Positions 22,985 through 32,609 of a stretch of DNA of 64,000 nucleotides are shown in pieces. Position numbers and translations under genes: made by a program. Location of the stretch: contig CP092781.1 of the NCBI GenBank assembly GCA_022493055.1, forward strand, positions 2,232,001 to 2,296,000, written 5' to 3'. The DNA comes from Staphylococcus roterodami (lineage in GTDB: Bacteria; Bacillota; Bacilli; Staphylococcales; Staphylococcaceae). The notes under the pieces were generated by a model, which saw only the letters and a list, made by a program, of their open reading frames with translations, searched no databases and was not told where the DNA came from. Numbering within the stretch: the first letter of the stretch is position 1; the number at the start of each line of letters is the position of its first letter.

Positions 22985-22998
22985 AGCTTATTTTATAC

Positions 22999-24063
22999 CT
23001 ATTTATTTGTTGATGCTATAACTTTTTGTGCAATAGAGCTATATATTTTACCTAATCGATCATCAGGTTGATAAATAGAAGGTGAGAAATCTTTTGGATT
23101 CCAAGACGGTTGTTCTAATGGTAATTCACCAAGTAACTGTGTATTTAGCTCATCAGCTAACTTAGTTCCGCCACCTTTTCCGAATACATATTCTTTATTA
23201 CCTGTTTCTTTACTTTCAAAATAACTCATGTTTTCTATAACACCTAAAATAGAGTGCTCTGTATGTTTTGCCATTGCACCAGCTCGGGCAGCGACAAATG
23301 CTGCTGTAGGATGAGGTGTTGTAACAATAATTTCTTTGCTTGAAGGTAACATCGTATGAACATCAAGTGCTACATCTCCAGTTCCAGGTGGAAGATCAAG
23401 TATTAGATATTCTATGTCTCCCCATTTAACTTCTGTAAAGAAATTCGTTAACATTTTGCCTAACATTGGCCCTCTCCATATTACTGGTGCATTTTCTTCA
23501 ACAAAAAATGCCATTGAAATAACTTTAACGCCGTGACGTTCAACTGGAATTACTTCTTTGCCTTTAATACCAGGTTTTTCATCGATTCCCATCATATCTG
23601 GAACACTGAATCCATATATATCAGCATCAACTAATCCTACTTTTTTTCCTTCACGAGCTAGTGCAACTGCTAAATTGACTGCAACAGTTGATTTACCAAC
23701 GCCACCTTTACCAGATGCTATTGCGATAAACTCAACTGGATTATTTTGTGATAAAAGTCCTTCAATAGTTTTCGGCTTATTTTCTTCTTTAGGTTTAAAT
23801 TGATTTACTTTATCTTCTGGTAACGTTTCAAAACGAATGCCCACAGTTTTCGCACCATTTTCTTTTAAAACATTAACAACTGCCATTTGTAAATCTAATT
23901 GAGGTGCACCACCTAATTGTGCCATTGCTAGCTTAACACTTACATGTTCTTTTTCTTCTTTAATAGAAACTTCTACAATACCTTCTGTTTCTTTTAAAGG
24001 TACATCTATAATAGGATCTTTAATTTCTCCTACTAATTCTTTTACTTGATCTACCGTTAACAA
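22999..24063 (-). CDS. apbC: Mrp/ApbC-type P-loop ATPase (Fe-S carrier family)
   Basis: A 354-residue cytosolic protein with an N-terminal MIP18/DUF59 domain (about 1-85) and a MinD-like ATPase domain whose deviant Walker A is SGKGGVGKS (117-125). Members of this family carry Fe-S clusters to apo-proteins; the Bacillus member SalA also acts as a regulator. The usual C-terminal CxxC is absent here: the equivalent stretch reads NMSYFESKETG, and the translated protein has no cysteine at all. The start is TTG at 24063, preceded by AAGGGGG at good spacing. It is a single gene with its own terminator. Family is sure; the exact role less so. Confidence 0.88.
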   Translation of the reverse strand: MLTVDQVKELVGEIKDPIIDVPLKETEGIVEVSIKEEKEHVSVKLAMAQLGGAPQLDLQMAVVNVLKENGAKTVGIRFETLPEDKVNQFKPKEENKPKTIEGLLSQNNPVEFIAIASGKGGVGKSTVAVNLAVALAREGKKVGLVDADIYGFSVPDMMGIDEKPGIKGKEVIPVERHGVKVISMAFFVEENAPVIWRGPMLGKMLTNFFTEVKWGDIEYLILDLPPGTGDVALDVHTMLPSSKEIIVTTPHPTAAFVAARAGAMAKHTEHSILGVIENMSYFESKETGNKEYVFGKGGGTKLADELNTQLLGELPLEQPSWNPKDFSPSIYQPDDRLGKIYSSIAQKVIASTNK

Positions 24064-24158
24064 AGTAAATCCCCCTTAACCTTTTTAAAATATCTACATA
24101 ATTACAAATATCAACTTTTACGTAGTCTATCAATAAAAGTATAAAACTTTTTATTAAA

Positions 24159-24198
24159 TAAAAAAAGAAGTTAGCCTATCATTTTCAATAGACCAACT
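24159..24198 (-). terminator. Intrinsic terminator of mdeA
   Basis: AGTTGGTCTAT pairs with ATAGGCTAACT (11 bp including wobbles; plus-strand 24169-24179 and 24188-24198). On the minus strand it is followed by TCTTTTTTTATT. Confidence 0.8.
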
Positions 24199-24210
24199 GT
24201 TGCAATTTTT

Positions 24211-25653
24211 TTAAAACTTTCTTCTATTAGATTCTAGTGTTTCTGATTCTTTAATAAATAACGAAACCGCAAATGCGATGATAACTAAAACTGACACAAA
24301 CGCAAATGAAATATCTACACCAATTGCAATTGATTGTTGTTTTATTTCAGTCGCAGATAAATGCGAAGAAGATGTAGATGAAAATATTTTTGCACCAAAA
24401 CTCATCAATGTAACCATTAATGCTGTTCCTAATGATCCTGCCATCACACGACCAAAATTCATAATTGCCGTACCGTGAGAGATTTCCTCATTTTTCAAAG
24501 AATTTATACCAGTCGTGTTAATTGGCATCATCAATAACGAGACCGAAAACATTCTAGTAGCATAAACTATAATTAAATACGTATATGAGGTGTTTGTGTG
24601 TAAAAAACATAACATTATCGTTGTAATTGTCAGTATTGTAAATCCAGTATAAATTAATGGTCTAGGTCCATATTTATCATAAAATTTACCAGTAAATACC
24701 GACATAATGCCATTTATTATTGCACCGGGCATAATTACGAGACCTGATAGCAAAGCAGATAAAGCTAAACTATTTTGAACATAAAGTGGGATTAATAATG
24801 CTGGACCTACCATTGACATCATAATAATCATTGAACTTATTGTACATAATGCAAATATTCGATTTTTAAAAACCTTTAAATTTAAAAGCGCATTACTGAT
24901 ATTAAATTGTCTTCGTATAAATAGATAAATGATAAATGAACTAATTATCATCGTAGTAATAACTATTGGACTATTAAACCCTAAATCACCTGCACTACTG
25001 AACGCATATAACATTAATCCGAATCCAATAGTTGAATACATCACTGAACGTTTATCTAGTTTTGTATATTTTACTTCATTATAACTTGAAATTGAAATTA
25101 AACCGAATATAAATGCTACTAAAGCAATACCTACTATGATAATGAACGGCACACGCCAGCTTGCTTGATCAATAATTAAGCCGGTAACTGTTGGACCGAT
25201 TGCTGGTGCAAATTGAATTACTAAACCTGCTAATCCCATGGCAAAGCCTCTATGTTCTTTGCTAAACAAAGTAAATAACGTAAATTGCATTAATGGCATC
25301 AGCACACCAGCACCCATTGCTTGTATAACTCGAGCTAACATCAAAACGCCAAAGTTCGGTGCTATAGCTGCTACAATAGAACCTATTAAAAATGTTCCCA
25401 TTGCCGCTAGATATAATGGTTTAGTTTTGATTCTATCCATTAAATATGCAGTTAAAGGAATCATGACACCATTTACAAGCATAAAACCTGTAACTAACCA
25501 TTGAGATGTACTTTCATTAATATTTAATTCTCTCATTATACTTGGTAGCGCTGTATTTAATAAGGTTTGATTCAATATTGCTACAAATGCACTTATTAGC
25601 ATGACAGCTACTATAAAATTTCTTCTACGAGTTGATAATTGAACATTGGACAT
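24211..25653 (-). CDS. mdeA: MFS multidrug efflux transporter MdeA (DHA2/EmrB family)
   Basis: A proton-driven exporter of about 480 residues with 14 predicted membrane helices. The family signature DRIKTKPLYLAAMG follows helix 2, and motif C-like glycine/proline residues lie in helix 5 (GLVIQFAPAIGPTVTG). The start at 25653 (MSNVQLSTRR) is preferred because AAAGGAGG lies before it; the longer frame would begin inside that site. S. aureus MdeA exports quaternary ammonium compounds and some antibiotics. It is first in position of three adjacent efflux genes, each with its own terminator. The name rests on length, sequence and the neighbouring sepA. Confidence 0.85.
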   Translation of the reverse strand: MSNVQLSTRRRNFIVAVMLISAFVAILNQTLLNTALPSIMRELNINESTSQWLVTGFMLVNGVMIPLTAYLMDRIKTKPLYLAAMGTFLIGSIVAAIAPNFGVLMLARVIQAMGAGVLMPLMQFTLFTLFSKEHRGFAMGLAGLVIQFAPAIGPTVTGLIIDQASWRVPFIIIVGIALVAFIFGLISISSYNEVKYTKLDKRSVMYSTIGFGLMLYAFSSAGDLGFNSPIVITTMIISSFIIYLFIRRQFNISNALLNLKVFKNRIFALCTISSMIIMMSMVGPALLIPLYVQNSLALSALLSGLVIMPGAIINGIMSVFTGKFYDKYGPRPLIYTGFTILTITTIMLCFLHTNTSYTYLIIVYATRMFSVSLLMMPINTTGINSLKNEEISHGTAIMNFGRVMAGSLGTALMVTLMSFGAKIFSSTSSSHLSATEIKQQSIAIGVDISFAFVSVLVIIAFAVSLFIKESETLESNRRKF

Positions 25654-25760
25654 TGTATTTCCTCCTTTCAACAAATTTATATTTAATTCTTCACCATTAA
25701 TATTTAACTTTTAAACATCAAAATAATACACAAATTTTAACCCATCGATATTGATATAGT

Positions 25761-25789
25761 ATTTTAAATACCACTAATTAGTTATTCAA
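25761..25789 (-). promoter_or_regulatory. Candidate promoter of mdeA
   Basis: On the minus strand TTGAAT (25784-25789), 17 bases, TAAAAT (25761-25766). A small palindrome ATCGATATTGAT lies just downstream (25744-25755). In such AT-rich DNA this is only moderately specific. Confidence 0.45.
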
Positions 25790-25814
25790 ACTCGTCGTGT
25801 CACATAATTCAATT

Positions 25815-25853
25815 TAATAAAAAAGAATTTGGAACATCTAAACATGCCCCAAA
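25815..25853 (-). terminator. Intrinsic terminator of sepA
   Basis: TTTGGGGCAT pairs with ATGTTCCAAA (10 bp with two wobbles) on the minus strand. A T-rich tail TTCTTTTTTATT follows, just after the sepA stop. Confidence 0.78.
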
Positions 25854-25863
25854 CTCCAATTGT

Positions 25864-26337
25864 TTATTTTCTATTATTGAGATTTTTACTTTCAGGATAA
25901 AATTGAAGTTTACATACATAAAGAAAACCTATGATTACCATGATGACCCAGAAATCAATATTAATATACACATAATGTAAATGAATAATGAAATAAAATA
26001 ATGTTGTAGCAACCATATAAGAAATTAAATGGAATGTTGCTCCCCTAAAATACGCATTTTCAGGAAGCATCTTTCTAAAATAATCCATTAAATGTTCGAC
26101 TGCAAAAATGATAAAGTAACCAAATATGATATAACTACCGTAATACAATAAATTATCATACATATTTCTATTGTATGTGAAGTCCCCTAATCTGAAGTAA
26201 ATAAGTAATCTGCTTAGACCATAAAGTCCAAAACCTAGAAATGTTAAAAATATTGCACCAGATAATACAAACACAAAGAGGACAATCATTGTAGTTAATA
26301 AATTATAAAATTTATGCTTAAAAGAATTCACAATCAT
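25864..26337 (-). CDS. sepA: Small multidrug efflux protein SepA
   Basis: A 157-residue integral membrane protein with four predicted helices (about residues 12-45, 60-80, 100-120 and 128-148). This length and topology match SepA, a staphylococcal efflux protein linked to acriflavine and disinfectant tolerance. It belongs to neither the SMR nor the MFS family. It lies between mdeA and sdrM, as in S. aureus genomes. The ribosome binding site AGGAGG lies only three bases before the ATG, while a GTG two codons further on has about nine bases of spacing, so the true start may be that GTG. Confidence 0.85.
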   Translation of the reverse strand: MIVNSFKHKFYNLLTTMIVLFVFVLSGAIFLTFLGFGLYGLSRLLIYFRLGDFTYNRNMYDNLLYYGSYIIFGYFIIFAVEHLMDYFRKMLPENAYFRGATFHLISYMVATTLFYFIIHLHYVYINIDFWVIMVIIGFLYVCKLQFYPESKNLNNRK

Positions 26338-26457
26338 TGCCCTCCTTAATATCGAGTATTGAAAAGTTAATTATATATATTGCAATCTATTTAACTATAG
26401 TCAAGAATATTTATTATTTCTTACTTTAATTACACTACATCAATTTTAAATATAATT

Positions 26458-27801
26458 CTATTCTTTTGTTTGAGGCGGATATTCTTTAAAGAATTTAATC
26501 CAAATAAAAATAAGACCAATACATATTATAGAAACAACACCTAAAACATTATGAAGATTGGAGCCAAATAATCCGGATTGTAACGCGTAAAGGTATCCCA
26601 TAATTGTTGATCCTATTGATGCACCTAGATTTTTAGTCAATCCGTAAAATGACATCATTTTTTTCATTTGTACCGGGCTTGTTTCTTCTTGTACGATTAC
26701 ACTGTCTTTAGTATATATATATCCAAAACTTAATCCTGCTAATATCAATACTGCTGCGATTAGCAGTGGCAATTCAATGCCGAATGCAATGATAATACTA
26801 CTTAATAATAACAACGTAAATGAAAGTAAATAAATTGTTTTTCTTGATAATTTAGCTTCTACATGATGTAAATTAAAATTTAATGTTATCCATGCTAACG
26901 ATAAAGGAAAAATAACTAATCCACTTTGCAAAGGTGATAATGCTAATTGCTCTTGGAGATATACTGGAATGTATAAATTGAATCCCATTAAACAAATCGC
27001 CGTTAAAAGATCTGTTATAAATACTAAAGTTATTGATTTATTAAATTCCTTTACTGGTAAAAACGGTGAAGATACATTTTTTTCAACCTTAAATAATCGA
27101 ATTGCCACAATAATTGCTATAACAAAACTTAAAAGATTAAAGAAAAGTAGCTGTTGATTTAATAAAGCGAACATTATCAATCCAATAAATACATAAAATA
27201 ACGAAAGTCCTTTTGTATCGAATTTTGTTTCAGCAACCGTTTCTTCTTCAGGAAAATGAAATGTCCAAATGACTAATATAATTGCGATAATTGCTATTGG
27301 AATATTAATGTAGAATAACCAATGCCACGAAGCAAATTCTAAAATTCCTCCGCCTAATAATGGTCCAATAATACTTGAAATTCCCCATACGCTTCCAACA
27401 ATGCCCATTATTTTATATCGCAACGGTATTGCAAATGCTAACTTCGGCACAATTTGCGACAATGACATCAACACACCAGAACCAAAACCCTGTATTACTC
27501 TAGAGATTATTAGCATAGTAAAATTAGTACTTAAACCTGACATTAAACTACCTATACTAAATAAAAGTAATCCAGCAATTGCGACATAAATAATTTTAAA
27601 CCTTGAAAGTAGTTCTCCTACTATCGGGTTCGCAATAACTAATGCGATAAAATATGCTGTAAATATTAATGATATTAGGTTTCCTGCATTTAAATCTTTA
27701 TTTATTGTAGGTAAAGCAAGTGAAATGATAGATGATTCTATAGCTGACATAAACATGATTAATATTAACGCTACTACTGTTACAATTGATTTCAAACGCA
27801 T
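26458..27801 (-). CDS. sdrM: MFS multidrug efflux transporter SdrM
   Basis: A 447-residue major facilitator transporter of the drug:H+ antiporter type. The first half has the expected loops (NPIVGELLSRFK after helix 2; GVLMSLSQIVPKLA; GISSIIGPLLGG resembling motif C). SdrM of S. aureus exports norfloxacin, acriflavine and ethidium. The start ATG at 27801 follows GGGGG. With sepA and mdeA it forms a block of three unrelated efflux genes on one strand. Assignment is by length and position next to sepA; a generic MFS label is certain. Confidence 0.82.
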   Translation of the reverse strand: MRLKSIVTVVALILIMFMSAIESSIISLALPTINKDLNAGNLISLIFTAYFIALVIANPIVGELLSRFKIIYVAIAGLLLFSIGSLMSGLSTNFTMLIISRVIQGFGSGVLMSLSQIVPKLAFAIPLRYKIMGIVGSVWGISSIIGPLLGGGILEFASWHWLFYINIPIAIIAIILVIWTFHFPEEETVAETKFDTKGLSLFYVFIGLIMFALLNQQLLFFNLLSFVIAIIVAIRLFKVEKNVSSPFLPVKEFNKSITLVFITDLLTAICLMGFNLYIPVYLQEQLALSPLQSGLVIFPLSLAWITLNFNLHHVEAKLSRKTIYLLSFTLLLLSSIIIAFGIELPLLIAAVLILAGLSFGYIYTKDSVIVQEETSPVQMKKMMSFYGLTKNLGASIGSTIMGYLYALQSGLFGSNLHNVLGVVSIICIGLIFIWIKFFKEYPPQTKE

Positions 27802-27935
27802 AATTTACCCCCTTCTTTTTGTAAAATTTAAAAATTCAATTTTTATATGATCTAATTATGTATATATTTTCAACTTTTCAATGATAACGATATTCTTAAT
27901 ACAAAACAATCCTCTATTAGAATGATTTGAGGAAT

Positions 27936-27959
27936 AAAAAAAGCGGAGTTCCCTCCACC
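27936..27959 (-). terminator. Intrinsic terminator after the hemolysin III-like gene
   Basis: On the minus strand GGTGGAG, a GGAA tetraloop and CTCCGCT form a compact stem followed by TTTTTTT. Confidence 0.82.
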
Positions 27960-27977
27960 TTTCACTAAAAAACGAAT

Positions 27978-28664
27978 TTACATAAAATATAAAATTGCAA
28001 TCAAATGCAATATTGATGCTATGACAATAAAAATATGCCAAATCATATGGAAATAAGGTCTGTTTTTTTGGGCATAAAACCATGCTCCAATTGTATAAGA
28101 TACTCCACCTAAGAATATGAATAAAATAAATATCCATGACGTACGAATAAATATGATAGGTAATAGTATAATACCAACCCATCCCATTACTAAATATACA
28201 ATTAAGCTTAGTTTATGATTGACATTAACTGCAACAGATTTATATAAAATACCCCACAGCGTTGTTCCCCATAACAAAATAAAGACTGTCCAACCAATCC
28301 ATCCACCTACTACTGTTAATAAAATCGGTGTATAGGTTCCTGATATTGCAACATAAATCATGCTGTGGTCAATAATTCTTAATATATATTTATGTGGTGT
28401 TTCATTCTGCATAGAATGATAAATTGTAGATGACATAAACATCATAAAAATCGAAATAACATAAATGGACATACTTACCGAACCTAAAGTACCGTTCATA
28501 ATGTAACTATGAACTGCCGCATACGGTAAAACTAGTAATGTTAATAATGCTGCTACACCATGAGATGCAGCATTACCAATTTCTTCTCCAAACGATAATG
28601 GAATGATATCCTTAAATGTCTCTACAATTGTATCATTACCTTTTTTTCTTGATTTGGACATCAT
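27978..28664 (-). CDS. Hemolysin III/PAQR family membrane protein
   Basis: About 228 residues with seven predicted helices. The family's conserved putative metal-binding residues are visible: Glu and His in EEIGNAASHG, Ser/His in SSTIYHSM, Asp in IDHSMIYVAISGTYTP and the C-terminal WHIFIVIASILH. PAQR proteins are proposed zinc-dependent lipid hydrolases (ceramidase-like). Bacterial members are called hemolysin III, but real haemolytic activity is doubtful. It begins about 10 bases after the uridylyltransferase gene, so the two are probably cotranscribed. Candidate starts are GTG 28670, ATG 28664 and ATG 28661; GGCGGTGA suits the latter two. Confidence 0.85.
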   Translation of the reverse strand: MMSKSRKKGNDTIVETFKDIIPLSFGEEIGNAASHGVAALLTLLVLPYAAVHSYIMNGTLGSVSMSIYVISIFMMFMSSTIYHSMQNETPHKYILRIIDHSMIYVAISGTYTPILLTVVGGWIGWTVFILLWGTTLWGILYKSVAVNVNHKLSLIVYLVMGWVGIILLPIIFIRTSWIFILFIFLGGVSYTIGAWFYAQKNRPYFHMIWHIFIVIASILHLIAILYFM

Positions 28665-28679
28665 AGTCACCGCCTACCA

Positions 28680-29891
<1,212 letters not shown>

Positions 29892-29897
29892 TCATTT

Positions 29898-30416
29898 TCA
29901 TTTAAAAAACTTATTATTCCAATTGCTTATTATATCATTGATGAAAGGTTGAAATAAAACATAAACTGTCCCTACCATTAATGCAGTCGCTAAAGATAAG
30001 TCTACAAGTCCACCTGTTTTAAATTGTATTGGAGACCTAACACTAAATGGTAAAGGATAAAATAATTTAACGCCCTTGGGTGTCATCATATCAAGTATAA
30101 TATGAGACAATAAACCAATTATTATAGCTACCATATAATAACTAGGCGTTTGTATGATATGTAATAAAAACGTAATGATTGCTATAAATAATATTGAATG
30201 TGTAAAGGTTCGATGACCAAAAATTAATCTTGTAAAAAAACTAACTAATTTAAATCGTCGTCCAATTTTACTTTGTGTATGACATATATCCGGTAACAAA
30301 CTGGCTATAGTAGCTAAAATTATAATTGTTACTGAAGAAAAAATATCTGTTTGAAAGTATTGTGTTGTAATTGCCCCAACGAGCATACCGCATGATGCAT
30401 GTGTTTTACCTGTCAT
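29898..30416 (-). CDS. YdjM/DUF457 family membrane-bound metal-dependent hydrolase
   Basis: About 172 residues with several membrane helices. The family's histidine/aspartate motifs are present: GKTHASCG at the N-terminus, LLPDICHTQSKIGRR, FGHRTFTHS and GLLSHIILDMMTPKG. These resemble metal-dependent membrane hydrolases near the phospholipase C class. No substrate is known. The start at 30416 follows AAGGAGA; the longer frame to 30449 lacks a ribosome binding site. It lies 30 bases upstream of the uridylyltransferase gene on the same strand and may head that transcript. Confidence 0.8.
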   Translation of the reverse strand: MTGKTHASCGMLVGAITTQYFQTDIFSSVTIIILATIASLLPDICHTQSKIGRRFKLVSFFTRLIFGHRTFTHSILFIAIITFLLHIIQTPSYYMVAIIIGLLSHIILDMMTPKGVKLFYPLPFSVRSPIQFKTGGLVDLSLATALMVGTVYVLFQPFINDIISNWNNKFFK

Positions 30417-30529
30417 AATCGTTCTCCTTAAGTATACGTATTTTACCACATTCTCACCAAAAACACGAACATATTTTCGTATCGAATTTCATTAGTATGA
30501 CACAATTTAAAAAAGTATCACATAAAGTC

Positions 30530-30558
30530 TTGAAAACGATTACAAAATCGTTTATGAT
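30530..30558 (+). promoter_or_regulatory. Promoter with overlapping perfect cre site
   Basis: TTGAAA (30530-30535), a 17-base spacer and TATGAT (30553-30558). TGAAAACGATTACA at 30531-30544 fits the CcpA operator consensus TGWAANCGNTNWCA at every position and covers the -35 box. AACGATT and AATCGTT (30535-30541, 30546-30552) also form a perfect 7-bp dyad in the spacer. Confidence 0.7.
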
Positions 30559-30593
30559 ATATTTACAAAATATTTAAAGGATGTGTTTGAATA

Positions 30594-30854
30594 ATGGCAA
30601 TGACAGTAAAGAAAGATAATAATGAAGTGCGTATTCAATGGAGAGTTGCTGATATCAAAATTCCTACAAGTGAAATTAAAAATATTACACAAGACCAAGA
30701 TATTCACGCAGTTCCTAAACTAGATAGCAAAGATGTATCTAGAATTGGCTCAACGTTTGGTAAAACAAATCGCGTTATTATCGATACTGAAGACCACGAA
30801 TACATTATTTATACTCAAAACGATCAAAAAGTTTACAATGAATTAACTAAATAA
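30594..30854 (+). CDS. Small SunI/YnzG-like protein with predicted PH-type fold
   Basis: An 86-residue soluble protein. Alternating short strands and a C-terminal helix ([10 protein letters not shown]) are consistent with the bacterial PH-like fold of the SunI/YnzG family, named after the sublancin immunity protein. No lantibiotic genes are nearby, and this copy lacks an obvious membrane anchor, so immunity is not implied. It is the only plus-strand gene among minus-strand neighbours, with its own promoter carrying a cre site and its own terminator. The start is ATG 30594, with AAAGGATG upstream; ATG 30600 is possible. Confidence 0.72.
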
Positions 30855-30861
30855 ATTGTAT

Positions 30862-30906
30862 AAAAAAATCATTCATGATTGAGGGCTTCATGAATGATTT
30901 TTTTGA
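30862..30906 (+). terminator. Intrinsic terminator of the SunI-like gene
   Basis: AAAATCATTCATGA and TCATGAATGATTTT form a long stem followed by a T run, directly after the stop codon. The A run at 30862-30868 makes it potentially active on the other strand too. Confidence 0.85.
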
Positions 30907-30953
30907 TTCATTTTAAACAAGCAGAGACATACACAACATCATATACATAAACA

Positions 30954-30995
30954 AAAGGACAACTGTTTCCCCCAATTTTAACAGTTGTCCTTTTT
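30954..30995 (-). terminator. Intrinsic terminator of the YjiH gene
   Basis: AAAGGACAACTGTT and AACAGTTGTCCTTT form a 14-bp stem just beyond the stop of the minus-strand gene at 31005. T-rich flanks on both strands suggest it is bidirectional. Confidence 0.82.
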
Positions 30996-31004
30996 CACAT
31001 ATAT

Positions 31005-32375
31005 TTATAACAAAAGATGTGCCATCAAAGAAATAATCGGCAATGTGATAATTGTTCTAATTAAGAAAATCATAAACAATTTGCCAATGCTTACAGGAAT
31101 CTTGGAACCTAGTATGACGCCGCCTACTTCAGACAAGTAGATTAATTGTGAAATACTCAGTGCACCAATAACAAAGCGAGTGATATCATTTTGTACACCT
31201 TCAATTAATATAGAAGGTAAAAACATATCAGCAAATCCTATAATTATCGTTTGAGAAGCTTGTGCCGCTTCTGGTATTTGCATTAACTCTAAAAATGGCA
31301 CAAATGGTTTACCTAAAATAACGAAAAACGGTGTGTAATTCGCAATAATTGTAGCGATTGTACCAATACTCATTACAACTGGTAAAATAACAAACCACAT
31401 ATCTACTACCGTTTTCAATCCAGATTTAAAGAAATCAATAAATCCTGGAGCTTTAATACCTACTTCTGTTGCCGTATCAAACCCATGTCTTAAAGCACTT
31501 TTACCTTCTGGCAATGCTTCTGTACGCGCACTTTCCGGAACTTCTTTAGCATATTCATCAGGAATTTTGTTCAATGGCCAAATTCTTGGCATAATGACAG
31601 CTGCAACAAGACAAGATACGATAACAGATAAATAGAAAGCAAAAAATTGATTTTGCATGTGTACTGTTTCAGCAACAACGATAGCAAATGTTATAGAAAC
31701 AACACTGAATGTCGTTGAAATAACCGTTGCTTCACGGCGAGAATAGTAACCCTCACCATATTGTCTACTTGTAATTAACACACCAACTGTTCCATCTCCA
31801 ATAAATGATGCTAAATTATCCACTGTTGAACGTCCAGGTAATGTAAACAAAGGTCTCATAACAGGTCTAAAAATGGGTCCTAACATCTCTAGCAATCCAT
31901 ATTCCATTAATAAAGGTAAAAATAATGCTGCAAATAAGAATACCGCTACTAATGTTGGCAATAAACTAGAAAATAGTAATCCACCTGTTTCATCTGAATA
32001 TATTACTTTTGATCCAATACGTAAAAATGTCATCCATGCAAATATTACTGCTAGTATACGTAAAATTAACCATCCAATTCTTACGTTAAAAGCATTATTC
32101 ATTAATCCATCAGGTTTCAATTTATCTTTTAAAATTGTAGAACAAATCAACGTTAAAATACCTGACAAAGTAATTATTGTCACAATTAATATTGGCATAA
32201 CACCACCTAACGCATCTTTAAGTACACCTGCTAAAAATGCAACTGGTAACGTTGTTTGCTTTTGACCATCTTGTTCAACTGGTATAGGTATTAGAAATAA
32301 CAAGATACCTATTAAAGACATCGTGATAAATTTAAGTCTCCCAATGACTATCTCTTTCCTTGAAAAGCTATCCAT
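31005..32375 (-). CDS. YjiH family membrane protein (nucleoside-recognition/Gate domains)
   Basis: A 456-residue membrane protein with about ten predicted helices and Gate (nucleoside recognition) domains, seen in segments such as FIGDGTVGVLITSRQYGEGYY and the C-terminal EVGGVILGSKIPVS. The function of YjiH proteins is not established; Gate domains occur in transporters and in spore membrane proteins. Only a weak ribosome binding site precedes the ATG. It is a single-gene unit closed by the terminator at 30954-30995. Confidence 0.78.
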   Translation of the reverse strand: MDSFSRKEIVIGRLKFITMSLIGILLFLIPIPVEQDGQKQTTLPVAFLAGVLKDALGGVMPILIVTIITLSGILTLICSTILKDKLKPDGLMNNAFNVRIGWLILRILAVIFAWMTFLRIGSKVIYSDETGGLLFSSLLPTLVAVFLFAALFLPLLMEYGLLEMLGPIFRPVMRPLFTLPGRSTVDNLASFIGDGTVGVLITSRQYGEGYYSRREATVISTTFSVVSITFAIVVAETVHMQNQFFAFYLSVIVSCLVAAVIMPRIWPLNKIPDEYAKEVPESARTEALPEGKSALRHGFDTATEVGIKAPGFIDFFKSGLKTVVDMWFVILPVVMSIGTIATIIANYTPFFVILGKPFVPFLELMQIPEAAQASQTIIIGFADMFLPSILIEGVQNDITRFVIGALSISQLIYLSEVGGVILGSKIPVSIGKLFMIFLIRTIITLPIISLMAHLLL

Positions 32376-32549
32376 AAAATCAATCCGTTTCTCTATGTAT
32401 TCGTGTTAAGTATATACAACATTCTATTCATTTAACAATCATATTTCATATCATTCCAACATCTAAAATGTTTATGTATGCAAAATAATGAATAATTACA
32501 GTAATTAAATATACGCTATTCTTGCTGTTTTTTCAAGGTGAATTCTAAA

Positions 32550-32588
32550 AAAGGTTAAGTACAATTTCAACATTCGTACTTAACCTTT
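32550..32588 (-). terminator. Intrinsic terminator of htsABC
   Basis: AAAGGTTAAGTAC and GTACTTAACCTTT form a 13-bp perfect stem. On the minus strand TTTTTTAG follows, about 20 bases past the htsC stop. Confidence 0.88.
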
Positions 32589-32609
32589 AAATTAAAAAAA
32601 CGATATTTA

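Larger units (their letters stand above)
22545..22998 (-). other. rRNA operon leader and upstream region
   Basis: A 454-base AT-rich stretch without genes. It carries the 16S proximal processing arm (22619-22646), the two tandem promoters at 22668-22696 and 22816-22844, and, at the far end, the terminator of the apbC gene (22950-22984). Confidence 0.75.

Noticed and set aside
30594..30854. Bacteriocin immunity role for the SunI-like gene
   Set aside because: No bacteriocin precursor, modification or ABC export genes are nearby; the family resemblance alone does not support immunity.
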